DNA from: Pseudarthrobacter sp.
GTDB taxonomy: Bacteria > Actinomycetota > Actinomycetes > Actinomycetales > Micrococcaceae
Direction: 5' to 3'
Length of the DNA stretch: 64,000 nucleotides
Assembly: GCA_031178005.1 (NCBI GenBank)
Contig: JAPSJV010000001.1
Location: forward strand, 62,001 to 126,000
Part shown: positions 41,805 through 49,788 of the stretch, in pieces
How the letters are laid out: each line of letters opens with the position of its first letter
Numbering within the stretch: the stretch's first letter is position 1
Notes under the pieces: generated by a model
Seen by the model: the letters and a program-made list of their open reading frames with translations, nothing else
What the model was told of the DNA's origin: nothing
Database searches by the model: none
Position numbers and translations under genes: made by a program

Positions 41805-44303
41805 TTAGACGGCGGTTTCCTTGGCCATCATCTGGCGCAGGATTATGGCGCTTTGCTTTGCGGAGAGGCCAGGAAGGTAGGCCGCGGTAATCGCCAATCC
41901 TATCGAGGGCAGAGCCAGGGGGTCCTGGTAGTACATGTACAGCGTGCGGTGTTCAGGCTGGAAGCGGGACTTGAACGCCGCCAGGGATTTAAATCCATAC
42001 ATCGGTTCGAGGGCGTCGCCCAGCATTGCCAGGATCTTGTCGACGGCGGTTCCCTCGCCCCCATCGGTCGGTCCGCCTGAATTGGCCAACGGCGAGCCGG
42101 AGAGTGAAATGGTGGGTACGTCCCTCTGGAAGTGAGTGATGGCGGAGGCGATCAGGAATTCCATAACGCCCTTGAACCCGGTGGTCCTGCGCCGCATGAA
42201 GTCCAGCGTCCAGCCGGATATCCGGCCCTCGCTGTAAACGGGCAGCCAACTGGTCACGCCATGGACCAGGCCGTCGTCATCGACTGCCACGCAGCAAAGG
42301 ACGTTTTCATCTTTGAGCTCGTCGAGGCCGCCCAACGTAAAACCCATTTCCGGAAGCGATTTGTCAGCAACCCATTCCTCGGAAATTTCGGCAAGCTGGG
42401 CGCGCAGCCCAGGCGGCATGCTGGGGTAAGGGTGCCATTGGTCCTTGATCCCAAGCTTGCCGGCCCGGTTCAACGCTGTGCGGACGTTTTGCCACTCCTT
42501 GCCTTTGAAGGCCATGTCTTCGATATTCAGGAGTGTCTCTTCGGCGACCTCAAGCGCCTGGAATCCCATGCCCTCCAGCGAATCGCCTACATCCGAAACC
42601 GCAGAGTAGAAACATGGGATGAGACCCATCTCCAAGGCATAAGCAACGAACTCACGGGCGGCATCAGCCTGGGCATCTGCCACCCCGAACGGTCCGGCTA
42701 CGGTCAGTGCCACGCCATTGTGCACCTGATAGGCAACCGCTGCCTGCCCGTCCGGAGCGAACCAGTAAGTGTTGTTGTCCCACACTGCCATCCAGGAGAG
42801 TGAACCGCCTCCATGCCGGAGGAGTTCGCGGACCCTCTTTTGCTCCTCGTCGCGTGCTGTAGAAGCCGGGTTGAACATCCTGAAGTTTCTGAATGCCAGG
42901 AATGCGAACGTGAGCCAGATGATCGCGCCGCTGAATCCATAGATCACGGTCGTCATAAAGCCTTGGGGCAACTCGACGCTATATGGCAGGGGGAAAGGAA
43001 TGAGCGCATGGGTCAACTGCAGGAGAAGGTCCCCGATGGTCAGCCGGCCCAGGTTGCCTTCCAGGAACCAGAACACGATGTAACCAAACAGCACGGCTGC
43101 GGCGGGGACGGCTGCCGATCTGATCATGGATTTAGTGGCTGCGGGGCTCGGCGTCACCGGGAACCGGTCCCGGGTGACAAGAAGCAGGACGGCTATGCCT
43201 GCCGGGAGGAGCGCCGCTGGCAGTACATACAGCAATAAGGTTCCCACCTGGTCGGCATCCGCCAGATCCATCGATGTGGCGAATTCCACGAGATGTATAA
43301 ACACCACCGCTGCGAACACGGCGTTGACCACCAAAGCCGTCCACAAAGCCAGCCGACGGCCCCTCCGCAAGCCTTCTGAACATAGGAGCAGCAAGAGCAG
43401 GGGAATGATTGAAAGAACGACGGCGCCGGCGCTGCTGACTCCCACGGCATTTTGCAGGGCAATACAGGCGGAATCGTCGTCACAAAGCTCGTTGACTTCA
43501 TCAGACTCGGGTCGGTTCTCCAGGGACAGGGTCCCCATTGCAGAGAGTGGGCCCAGCAGCAAAGCGCCCGTCAGCTGTGTCAGTAAAGGACCAAGTGCGA
43601 AAACGCCCACTACGGTAGCGATCAGGAAACGGCTTTCACGCGGCGAGGAGAAGATTCCGGCCTTGGTCTTCTGGCGGGCGCCAGTCCCCAGGAGCCTGCC
43701 GCCGAGTATGCCGAGCAATGCGCCGGTGAGGAACTGCAGGGATTGTGCAACGCCGACGTAGAGCACGAACATAATGCCCAGGGCCAGCAGCCAGGTCCGG
43801 ATGCGCCTGCGCCAAAGAATGTTGAGGGACGCTGTAGCTGCCCCGAGGGCCGCTGCTGCACCACCGTATGCGCCGACGATGTAGTCCCCGCCCAGGTAGC
43901 TCAGCCAAGCATCATTTACCGCTGTGCCAAGCAGCACCAGCCCGATGAGCGCCAGGGAACTCAGGACGCTTCCGGCCACGAAGGCGGCCAGGGCACGCCA
44001 GGGTCCCACGATCCTCTCGGCGATGCCAACGCCCAGGATGAGGACGACAACGAGGACCAGGTAGTCCAGCCATGACGTAGCAAAGAAGGCGCTGGTGAGC
44101 ATCGCCCACCAATCGCTGGCCGGATCCGTGGTGTCGATGCCCACAACCGCCAACAATGAGCTGGAAGGACCATTGATCAAGGATCCAGCCAGAAGGCCAA
44201 CCAACAGCACCAGCCCGATGAGAGTTATGGCGGCAGGGGAGTGCCGCACGAACGATACGGCGCGGGTGCTGATGTTGTCCTTGGCGGATCCGTTCGCCTC
44301 CAT
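41805..44303 (-). CDS. MprF-like aminoacyl-lipid synthase with rhomboid-like N-domain
   Basis: 832 residues from the ATG preceded by GGAAGGAC. Residues 20-210 are a rhomboid-like helix bundle in which the catalytic GxSG is replaced (VGAYGGA, about 143-149) and the C-terminal His is absent, so it is probably not a protease. Further membrane helices run to about 530, and the C-terminal half is a DUF2156/GNAT-type aminoacyl-tRNA-dependent transferase (SWMAVWDNNTYWFAPDGQA, VGDSLEGMGFQALEVAEE, DGLVHGVTSWLP, FKSRFQPEHR). It should add Lys or Ala from tRNA to phosphatidylglycerol or diacylglycerol, lowering surface charge. The long upstream extension is not used. Confidence 0.85.
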   Translation of the reverse strand: MEANGSAKDNISTRAVSFVRHSPAAITLIGLVLLVGLLAGSLINGPSSSLLAVVGIDTTDPASDWWAMLTSAFFATSWLDYLVLVVVLILGVGIAERIVGPWRALAAFVAGSVLSSLALIGLVLLGTAVNDAWLSYLGGDYIVGAYGGAAAALGAATASLNILWRRRIRTWLLALGIMFVLYVGVAQSLQFLTGALLGILGGRLLGTGARQKTKAGIFSSPRESRFLIATVVGVFALGPLLTQLTGALLLGPLSAMGTLSLENRPESDEVNELCDDDSACIALQNAVGVSSAGAVVLSIIPLLLLLLCSEGLRRGRRLALWTALVVNAVFAAVVFIHLVEFATSMDLADADQVGTLLLYVLPAALLPAGIAVLLLVTRDRFPVTPSPAATKSMIRSAAVPAAAVLFGYIVFWFLEGNLGRLTIGDLLLQLTHALIPFPLPYSVELPQGFMTTVIYGFSGAIIWLTFAFLAFRNFRMFNPASTARDEEQKRVRELLRHGGGSLSWMAVWDNNTYWFAPDGQAAVAYQVHNGVALTVAGPFGVADAQADAAREFVAYALEMGLIPCFYSAVSDVGDSLEGMGFQALEVAEETLLNIEDMAFKGKEWQNVRTALNRAGKLGIKDQWHPYPSMPPGLRAQLAEISEEWVADKSLPEMGFTLGGLDELKDENVLCCVAVDDDGLVHGVTSWLPVYSEGRISGWTLDFMRRRTTGFKGVMEFLIASAITHFQRDVPTISLSGSPLANSGGPTDGGEGTAVDKILAMLGDALEPMYGFKSLAAFKSRFQPEHRTLYMYYQDPLALPSIGLAITAAYLPGLSAKQSAIILRQMMAKETAV

Positions 44304-44601
44304 GGCGTCCTTCCGGTAGGCAGAAGAGATTTCTGCGGCGAATTCCAGCCAAGCTCTTGGCGGATTCGGGGCGACGGCGCTGGTGCTGTTCAGGTTCCGC
44401 CCCACAGGACCTGAACGGAAATCGGCTGGCAACCATGTCTTCACTTCCGAGCATATTCGCGCTCCGAAATAGCGCAAGGATATTCGGGGTCCGGAGGAAC
44501 TGGACTGGAGCTTCGTTCCGTCCCTACGTCCGAGCATCCAAGGTCTTGATTTGCGCAGGAAATTACCGTGGAAAACCGCAGATGCGGCATATTATGTTCT
44601 T
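44304..44601. other. Divergent region between mprF-like and molybdate genes
   Basis: About 300 bp without a gene. A TATTAT box (44590-44595) lies 6 bases before the molybdate regulator start with no ribosome site, consistent with a leaderless message. No molybdenum-cofactor riboswitch pattern or ModE palindrome was recognised. Confidence 0.4.
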
Positions 44602-45009
44602 ATGCCAAGTATCCGCGTTTCCGAGGCCGCCCGTTTCCTGGGCGTCAGCGATGACACCGTGCGCCGCTGGACTGAGAACGGTGCCCTCACCCCGCTAAGG
44701 GACAGCGCCGGCAGGCGGGCGGTGGACGGCCTCGAACTGGCCCAACATGCCAAGAAACTGGCCCAGCTCCCGGACGACCCGGCCAAAGGCGGAAGTTCGG
44801 CCCGGAACCGCTTCGTCGGCCTGGTCACGGAGATCAAGGAAGATCCCGTGATGTCGCAGGTGGAGCTGCAGTGTGGGCCTTTCCGGGTGGTCTCCCTCAT
44901 GAGCACCGAGGCGGTCCACGAACTGGGGCTGGAACCCGGTGCGGTGGCCACCGCCGTCGTCAAAGCCACCACGGTGATCATCGAGTCAGCGGGGCGCGGT
45001 ACGGCATGA
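44602..45009 (+). CDS. Molybdate regulator: MerR-type HTH plus Mop/TOBE domain
   Basis: 135 residues. Residues 3-45 form a MerR/excisionase-like helix-turn-helix (VSEAARFLGVSDDTVRRWTE), residues 67-130 a single Mop/TOBE molybdate-binding domain (NRFVGLVTEI, GPFRVVSLMSTEAV, ATAVVKATTVIIE). This is a small alternative to ModE in actinobacteria. First gene of the operon; its stop overlaps modA (ATGA). It probably represses the operon when molybdate is bound. Confidence 0.85.
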   Translation: MPSIRVSEAARFLGVSDDTVRRWTENGALTPLRDSAGRRAVDGLELAQHAKKLAQLPDDPAKGGSSARNRFVGLVTEIKEDPVMSQVELQCGPFRVVSLMSTEAVHELGLEPGAVATAVVKATTVIIESAGRGTA

Positions 45010-45785
45010 AACCACTGGCAAAAGCCGCGGCAGTGGTCCTGCTGCTGGCTGCACTCACAGGGTGCGGTTCCGCCGGAACCGGTGTTCCGGCGTCGGGAAA
45101 GAACGACGACGGCGGCACCCTTACCGTCTTCGCGGCCGCTTCCCTCCGAAGCACCTTCATTGAGCTGGCCGAACGGTTTGAAGCAAAACATCCCGGCGTG
45201 GACGTGAGGTTCAGTTTTGCCGGTTCGTCCGATCTGGTCTCGCAGATCAGCCAGGGTGCCCCGGCGGACGTTTTCGCTGCCGCAGACACGGCCACCATGA
45301 CCCGGCTGCAGGATGCCCAGCTGACGGAATCCGCGCCGGTAGCGTTTGCCACCAACACCCTGGCCATCGCGGTACCGCCCGGAAACCCGGCGGAGGTCCA
45401 AAGTTATAGCGACCTCGCAAGGCCAGGTCTCAAACTGGTTGCCTGTGCCGCACAGGTTCCCTGCGGCGCGGCAGCGAAGAAAATCGCAACAGAAACCGGA
45501 ATGGCGCTGGCCCCGGTCAGCGAGGAAAATTCAGTCACGGATGTGCTGGGCAAGGTGATCTCCGGCGAGGCGGACGCCGGCCTGGTCTACGCCACGGACA
45601 TCCGGACGGCGGGGGAGAAAGTTGAAGGCATCGACTTCCCGGAAAGTGCCGGAGCCGTCAACAGCTATCCGATCGCCGCAGTAAAGGGGACGCCCAACAA
45701 GGCCGCAGCCGACGCGTTCATCGCGCTGGCCACCGGTGCACAGGGCCGCCAGGTCCTGGCCGACGCCGGATTCGGCCAGCCATGA
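45006..45785 (+). CDS. modA: Molybdate-binding lipoprotein ModA
   Basis: 259 residues from the ATG that overlaps the regulator stop. Lipobox ALTGC, then [18 protein letters not shown] and [26 protein letters not shown], with [14 protein letters not shown] and DAGLVYATD, the ModA pattern. It binds molybdate or tungstate outside the membrane. Confidence 0.93.
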   Translation: MKPLAKAAAVVLLLAALTGCGSAGTGVPASGKNDDGGTLTVFAAASLRSTFIELAERFEAKHPGVDVRFSFAGSSDLVSQISQGAPADVFAAADTATMTRLQDAQLTESAPVAFATNTLAIAVPPGNPAEVQSYSDLARPGLKLVACAAQVPCGAAAKKIATETGMALAPVSEENSVTDVLGKVISGEADAGLVYATDIRTAGEKVEGIDFPESAGAVNSYPIAAVKGTPNKAAADAFIALATGAQGRQVLADAGFGQP

Positions 45786-46594
45786 GTGCCATCAGGGCTG
45801 CCAGGAATGCCGGCTACACCGGGATCCCGCGGTGGGTGCTGGCTGTGGCGGTTGTTGCGGCGGCGCTTATCGTCCTGCCGCTTGTGGCCATCATCGCCAG
45901 GGTGGACTGGCCACGGTTCCTTCCGCTCGTCACTTCACCGGAGTCCCTCGACGCATTGGGCCTAAGCCTGCGCACATCCACTGCCAGCACCTTCCTATGC
46001 CTGGTCTTGGGCGTCCCGCTGGCCTTGGTCCTGGCGCGGTCGCAGTTCCGGGGGCAGCGGTTGCTGCGGGCCCTGGTCCTGCTGCCGCTGGTCCTTCCAC
46101 CGGTGGTTGGCGGCCTGGCCCTGCTCTACACGTTCGGGCGGCAGGGCCTGCTGGGCAGCACGCTCAGCGTCCTCGGGATACAGATCGCCTTCTCCACCGC
46201 GGCCGTCGTCATTGCCCAGACCTTTGTGGCACTGCCGTTCCTGGTAGTCAGCCTGGAAGGTGCGCTGCGCACGGCCGGCTCCCGCTATGAGGCCGTTGCC
46301 GCCACCCTCGGCGCCCGGCCCTGGACGGTGCTCCGCCGCGTCACGCTGCCACTGGTCCTGCCCGGCCTTGCCTCCGGCGCGGTGCTCAGTTTTGCCCGCA
46401 GCCTCGGCGAATTCGGCGCCACCCTCACCTTCGCCGGCAGTCTGCAGGGCGTGACCAGGACTTTGCCGCTGGAGATCTACCTGCAGCGGGAAGCGGACCC
46501 TGACGCCGCCGTCGCGCTTTCCCTGGTTCTGCTCCTGGTGGCGGTAACCGTGGTGGCGATCGCCTACCGGAGCCCGCAGCGTGGTGCGGCATGA
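45782..46594 (+). CDS. modB: Molybdate ABC permease ModB
   Basis: 270 residues, five or six membrane helices, with the EAA loop [20 protein letters not shown] and [26 protein letters not shown], diagnostic for ModB. ATGA overlaps on both sides couple it to modA and modC. Confidence 0.94.
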   Translation: MSAIRAARNAGYTGIPRWVLAVAVVAAALIVLPLVAIIARVDWPRFLPLVTSPESLDALGLSLRTSTASTFLCLVLGVPLALVLARSQFRGQRLLRALVLLPLVLPPVVGGLALLYTFGRQGLLGSTLSVLGIQIAFSTAAVVIAQTFVALPFLVVSLEGALRTAGSRYEAVAATLGARPWTVLRRVTLPLVLPGLASGAVLSFARSLGEFGATLTFAGSLQGVTRTLPLEIYLQREADPDAAVALSLVLLLVAVTVVAIAYRSPQRGAA

Positions 46595-47655
46595 CCTTCA
46601 GCGTCGAAGCGAAAATCCGCGACCGGGATTTTGACGTACAGCTGGCCGTCGCGCCGGGGGAGACCGTGGCCGTGATGGGCCCCAACGGTGCAGGCAAATC
46701 ATCCCTGCTGGGTGTTATTGCCGGCCTGCTCAAGCCGGATTCCGGAAGTGCCGAATCCAACGGGCGGACGCTCTTTAGGCTCGACGGCGGTACTCACCGC
46801 TGGGAACCGCCGCACCGGCGGGGCACGGTGCTGCTGGCCCAGGAACCGCTGCTGTTTCCGCACCTGAGTGCACTCGAAAACGCCGCGTTCGCACCCCGCA
46901 GCGCCGGCGTTCCGGCCGCGAAGGCCCGCGAGGTGGCCGGGCAGTGGCTGGCTGCTGTGGATATGGCGGACCTGGCCGGCAGGAAACCCGGCGAGCTGTC
47001 CGGCGGCCAGGCGCAGCGGGTGGCCGTGGCGCGGGCGCTCGCCGCGGACCCGGACCTGCTGCTGCTGGATGAGCCGCTGGCCGCCCTGGACATCACCTCC
47101 GCGCCGCTGCTGCGCCGGCTGTTGAAGAAGGTCCTGGCCGGCAGGAGGGCCATCATCGTCACCCACGACGTCCTTGATGCGCTGATGCTGGCGGACCGCG
47201 TGGTGATCCTCGACGCCGGCAGGATCGTTGAGGCAGGTCCGGTGCGGGAGGTCCTGGGACAGCCAAGAAGCCGGTTCGCCGCGGGATTGTCCGGCGTGAA
47301 CTTCGTGACCGGAACTTTGACCACTTCCGGGGTGCGTGCCCCGGACGGGTTCGAATTCCACGGCCACCAGGACTTGGCTGCGGCAACCGAAACGGGAGCC
47401 GACGGCGTGGCCGTCTTCCCGCCGTCGGCCGTTTCCGTCTTCCTGGAGCCCGCCCACGGCAGTCCCCGCAACAGTTTTCCCGTCACCGTGGCGCACCTGG
47501 AGCCGCATGGCGACCAGATCCGGGTGCGCGCAGCGGGTGGGCACCAACTGGCGGCGGACGTGACCCCGCAGGCCACGGCGGAACTGGGACTGGTGCCGGG
47601 GATGCGCGTGTACTTCGTGGTCAAGGCCGGGGCTGTCTCCGTATATCCCGCTTAG
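46591..47655 (+). CDS. modC: Molybdate ABC ATPase ModC
   Basis: 354 residues: Walker [10 protein letters not shown], signature [15 protein letters not shown], Walker [14 protein letters not shown]-loop VTHDVLDAL, and a C-terminal TOBE domain from about 285 that binds molybdate for feedback. It energises ModAB import. The stop overlaps the converging SRPBCC gene by 4 bp. Confidence 0.94.
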   Translation: MTFSVEAKIRDRDFDVQLAVAPGETVAVMGPNGAGKSSLLGVIAGLLKPDSGSAESNGRTLFRLDGGTHRWEPPHRRGTVLLAQEPLLFPHLSALENAAFAPRSAGVPAAKAREVAGQWLAAVDMADLAGRKPGELSGGQAQRVAVARALAADPDLLLLDEPLAALDITSAPLLRRLLKKVLAGRRAIIVTHDVLDALMLADRVVILDAGRIVEAGPVREVLGQPRSRFAAGLSGVNFVTGTLTTSGVRAPDGFEFHGHQDLAAATETGADGVAVFPPSAVSVFLEPAHGSPRNSFPVTVAHLEPHGDQIRVRAAGGHQLAADVTPQATAELGLVPGMRVYFVVKAGAVSVYPA

Positions 47656-48638
47656 AGTCCTGGAACCTGAGCCGCGGTGCGTCCGGTGAACGCGATCAGG
47701 CGCTCCAGGCTCCCGGCTGATTCGTCCACCACCGTCTCGTCGGCGAAGCTGCCGTTCTGCCGGACCTGCGGGCTGATGGTTTCGCGGGCGAGCTCCAGGA
47801 CGTAGCCGGATAGCTTCGGGTCCACTTCCAGGGTGTGGTCCGCAGCTGTGGCGAAGTCCCACGCGTGGACCAGGAACTCGATGCTGAGGATGTTGGCCAT
47901 GATGGTGGCCGGCACCTCGGCGAAGCCCATATCCAGCGTGCCCTCCAGGCCGCGTGCGGCGAAGGCTTCGAGGGTGCGCTGGGACAGTTCCGCGATCCGC
48001 ACCTCGGGTGCGGTGGAGGACGGCCCAACGGCGGCGACGCCCAGTGCCGTGGCAATGCTTCCCACCGACCCTTCCAGGTGATCAACCAACTGCGCCACAG
48101 TGAAGTCGTCGCAGGGCGTCTGCAGGTCCATGTCCTTGTCCCCGAGCCCGGCGAGGACGCGCTGGGCGATGGCCAGGGTGGCATCCGCGCTGGTGAACCG
48201 GTCCAGCTCGCCCAAGGTCCACGGATCGGCGCCGGCGTCGCCGGTGGTGGCGATAGCGACCAGCCGGCCAAGGTAATGGGTCCAACCCTCGGCATGGCCG
48301 GCTTCGTCGTCCGGGGCAAGACCGTCGTGGCGCAGTGTGACTGCGGTGCCGCCGTCGGTCTCTTCCATGGTGATGGCGATGGTGGAACCGCCCGGAATTA
48401 CGGGAATGCCTGGCTCGGTCCAATCCCAGGTGAAAACGACGCGCTTCCCGGGCTCAACTTCGGTGAAGGTACCGATGGCGGATTTGCCGGGGACCACTGT
48501 CCAGCGGAATTCGCCGCCTACCCGAAGGTCCACGCGGGCGGCAATGGTCTGCCAGCGGCGCAGGCGTTCCGGCTGGGTGATCAAATCGAAGGCCGCATCG
48601 GGAGTGACCGGAATGACGACTGTTTTGGAAAAGGACAT
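47652..48638 (-). CDS. AHSA1/SRPBCC domain fused to a DinB/maleylpyruvate isomerase-like domain
   Basis: 328 residues. Residues 1-140 are an AHSA1-type lipid/ligand-binding fold (VTPDAAFDLITQPERLRRWQ, GGTAVTLRHDGL, HAEGWTHYLGRL). Residues 150-328 are a mycothiol-transferase/DinB-like bundle (LQTPCDDFTVAQLVDHL, NILSIEFLVHAWDFATA). Function unknown; possibly binds a hydrophobic ligand or transfers mycothiol. It is the second gene after an ArsR regulator with which it overlaps (ATGA), so the regulator likely controls it. Confidence 0.82.
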   Translation of the reverse strand: MSFSKTVVIPVTPDAAFDLITQPERLRRWQTIAARVDLRVGGEFRWTVVPGKSAIGTFTEVEPGKRVVFTWDWTEPGIPVIPGGSTIAITMEETDGGTAVTLRHDGLAPDDEAGHAEGWTHYLGRLVAIATTGDAGADPWTLGELDRFTSADATLAIAQRVLAGLGDKDMDLQTPCDDFTVAQLVDHLEGSVGSIATALGVAAVGPSSTAPEVRIAELSQRTLEAFAARGLEGTLDMGFAEVPATIMANILSIEFLVHAWDFATAADHTLEVDPKLSGYVLELARETISPQVRQNGSFADETVVDESAGSLERLIAFTGRTAAQVPGL

Positions 48639-48982
48639 CAGAGTTCTCCTGCTTGTGGGGTGGGCGGATCGGGGTGGGGTGTCCTGCTGTTCAGTGCCGC
48701 GGCGTCTGCCACGAGCAGGTCCAGTTCATGGGTCCAGAACGAATCAAATGCCTGCCGAAGCCTGGCCATGCCGGCCTCTTCCAGGCTGTAGTACCTGTTG
48801 CGGCCCGATTTCCGTGCGGACACCAGGCCAACCTCGGCCAGCAGCAGCAAGTGCTGTGAAATTGCGGACCGGCTGACCGGGAAGGCACCAGCGAGTTCGG
48901 TCACGGTGGATTCGCCGCGGGCTAAAAGTTGCAGAAGCCGGCGGCGGTTGGGCTCCGCCGCGACTTCCAGGAGATCGAGCAT
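48638..48982 (-). CDS. ArsR-family regulator (SRPBCC-partner type)
   Basis: 114 residues from MLDLLEVAAEPNRRRLLQ; the open frame runs further upstream but family length and the operator fix this start. Winged helix: ESTVTELAGAFPVSRSAISQHLLLLAEVGLV, then RNRYYSL. No metal-binding Cys, so it probably senses something else or acts as a constitutive repressor, as in ArsR-AHSA1 pairs. An inverted repeat lies 3 bp upstream. Confidence 0.85.
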   Translation of the reverse strand: MLDLLEVAAEPNRRRLLQLLARGESTVTELAGAFPVSRSAISQHLLLLAEVGLVSARKSGRNRYYSLEEAGMARLRQAFDSFWTHELDLLVADAAALNSRTPHPDPPTPQAGEL

Positions 48983-48985
48983 GTC

Positions 48986-49013
48986 TAATACGTTAGCTGC
49001 GACTAACGCATTA
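48986..49013. promoter_or_regulatory. ArsR operator
   Basis: TAATACGTTAG and CTAACGCATTA are 11-bp inverted arms with one mismatch around CTGCGA, ending 3 bp before the ArsR start codon: an autoregulatory site. Confidence 0.65.
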
Positions 49014-49020
49014 AGCAATG

Positions 49021-49071
49021 CCCGCGCAAAAAAGTCCCCGGACGGGCTGTCCGGGGACTTTTTTGCGCGGG
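49021..49071. terminator. Bidirectional terminator, 23-bp perfect stem
   Basis: Bases 49021-49043 pair perfectly with 49049-49071 around GGGCT. The stem includes A6/T6 tracts, giving U-runs in both directions; it ends transcripts of the secreted protein gene (minus strand). Confidence 0.85.
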
Positions 49072-49086
49072 CGGCGGTTATCGGTC

Positions 49087-49545
49087 CTAGGCGGCGGCGG
49101 AGTTGTTGTGTTGCTTGATGTCCTGGGAGTCCGGACCAATGAACGTGGCCCGGACGCCTGAAAGCCTGCCGGCGAAGGGAATCTGGAGGGACTGCGTCGG
49201 GTAAAGCTCGATCAGGGTGACGATCGTGGCCAGGTAAGTTCCATCGCCCTTCGGTTCGACCGAGACTGTATATCCGTCGGTACTCACCAGCCCGGTGACG
49301 TCCCTGATCCCGGTGACCACAATGATCTGGCCGGCCGGAATGGTCAGGCCCGTGGTGTGCTGGAGTTGGAGCGTTGAGCTGTTGAAGCCCACCTTCAGGT
49401 CCCAGGTGCTGGGCGGATTGGGAACCGTCGACGCGGACGCCGCTGGTGCGGCCACCGCCGCGAGGATGACGGGGGCCGCCCATGCGGCCCGGTTGATCTG
49501 CCGGCGGGTCGGACTTAAGGGCGTGCGGGAGTTGAGCTCTGACAT
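49087..49545 (-). CDS. Small secreted protein of unknown function
   Basis: 152 residues from the ATG behind GGAGG at 6 bases. TRRQINRAAWAAPVILAAVAA then APAASAS is a Tat- or Sec-like signal. The mature ~110 residues are predicted all-beta (WDLKVGFNSSTLQLQHTTGL, VTGIRDVTGLVS). It is exported, probably surface or wall associated. Not recognised; single gene between clpB (divergent) and the terminator. Confidence 0.72.
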   Translation of the reverse strand: MSELNSRTPLSPTRRQINRAAWAAPVILAAVAAPAASASTVPNPPSTWDLKVGFNSSTLQLQHTTGLTIPAGQIIVVTGIRDVTGLVSTDGYTVSVEPKGDGTYLATIVTLIELYPTQSLQIPFAGRLSGVRATFIGPDSQDIKQHNNSAAA

Positions 49546-49734
49546 GGTTGCCTCCATAAGTGGTCAATACGTGCAGTTATGGAGAGTGCCGCCGATCGCC
49601 GACGTGATGCCGTTTCTTGAAGGATCATCCTTTGGGGCTAAGTGCTGTCTATTCCGCGCCGGTGCTTTTGGCAAATAGTGCTGGACAGCCGTTTCGCCCT
49701 GGGCAAACATGACAGGAGGGGTCATTGAGGCAAA

Positions 49735-49755
49735 GTTGAGCGTAGTACACTCAAG
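49735..49755 (+). promoter_or_regulatory. HAIR element (HspR binding site) at the clpB promoter
   Basis: GTTGAGC-GTAGTAC-ACTCAAG matches the HspR consensus CTTGAGT-N7-ACTCAAG at 12 of 14 arm positions, 34 bp before the clpB start. HspR represses it and heat shock relieves it. Confidence 0.85.
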
Positions 49756-49788
49756 TTAAAGATTTTTGTGTCCCGAAAGGAGCTCTCA

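Noticed and set aside
44304..44601. Molybdenum-cofactor riboswitch before the molybdate operon
   Set aside because: No convincing paired structure or conserved core could be traced; the start appears leaderless.
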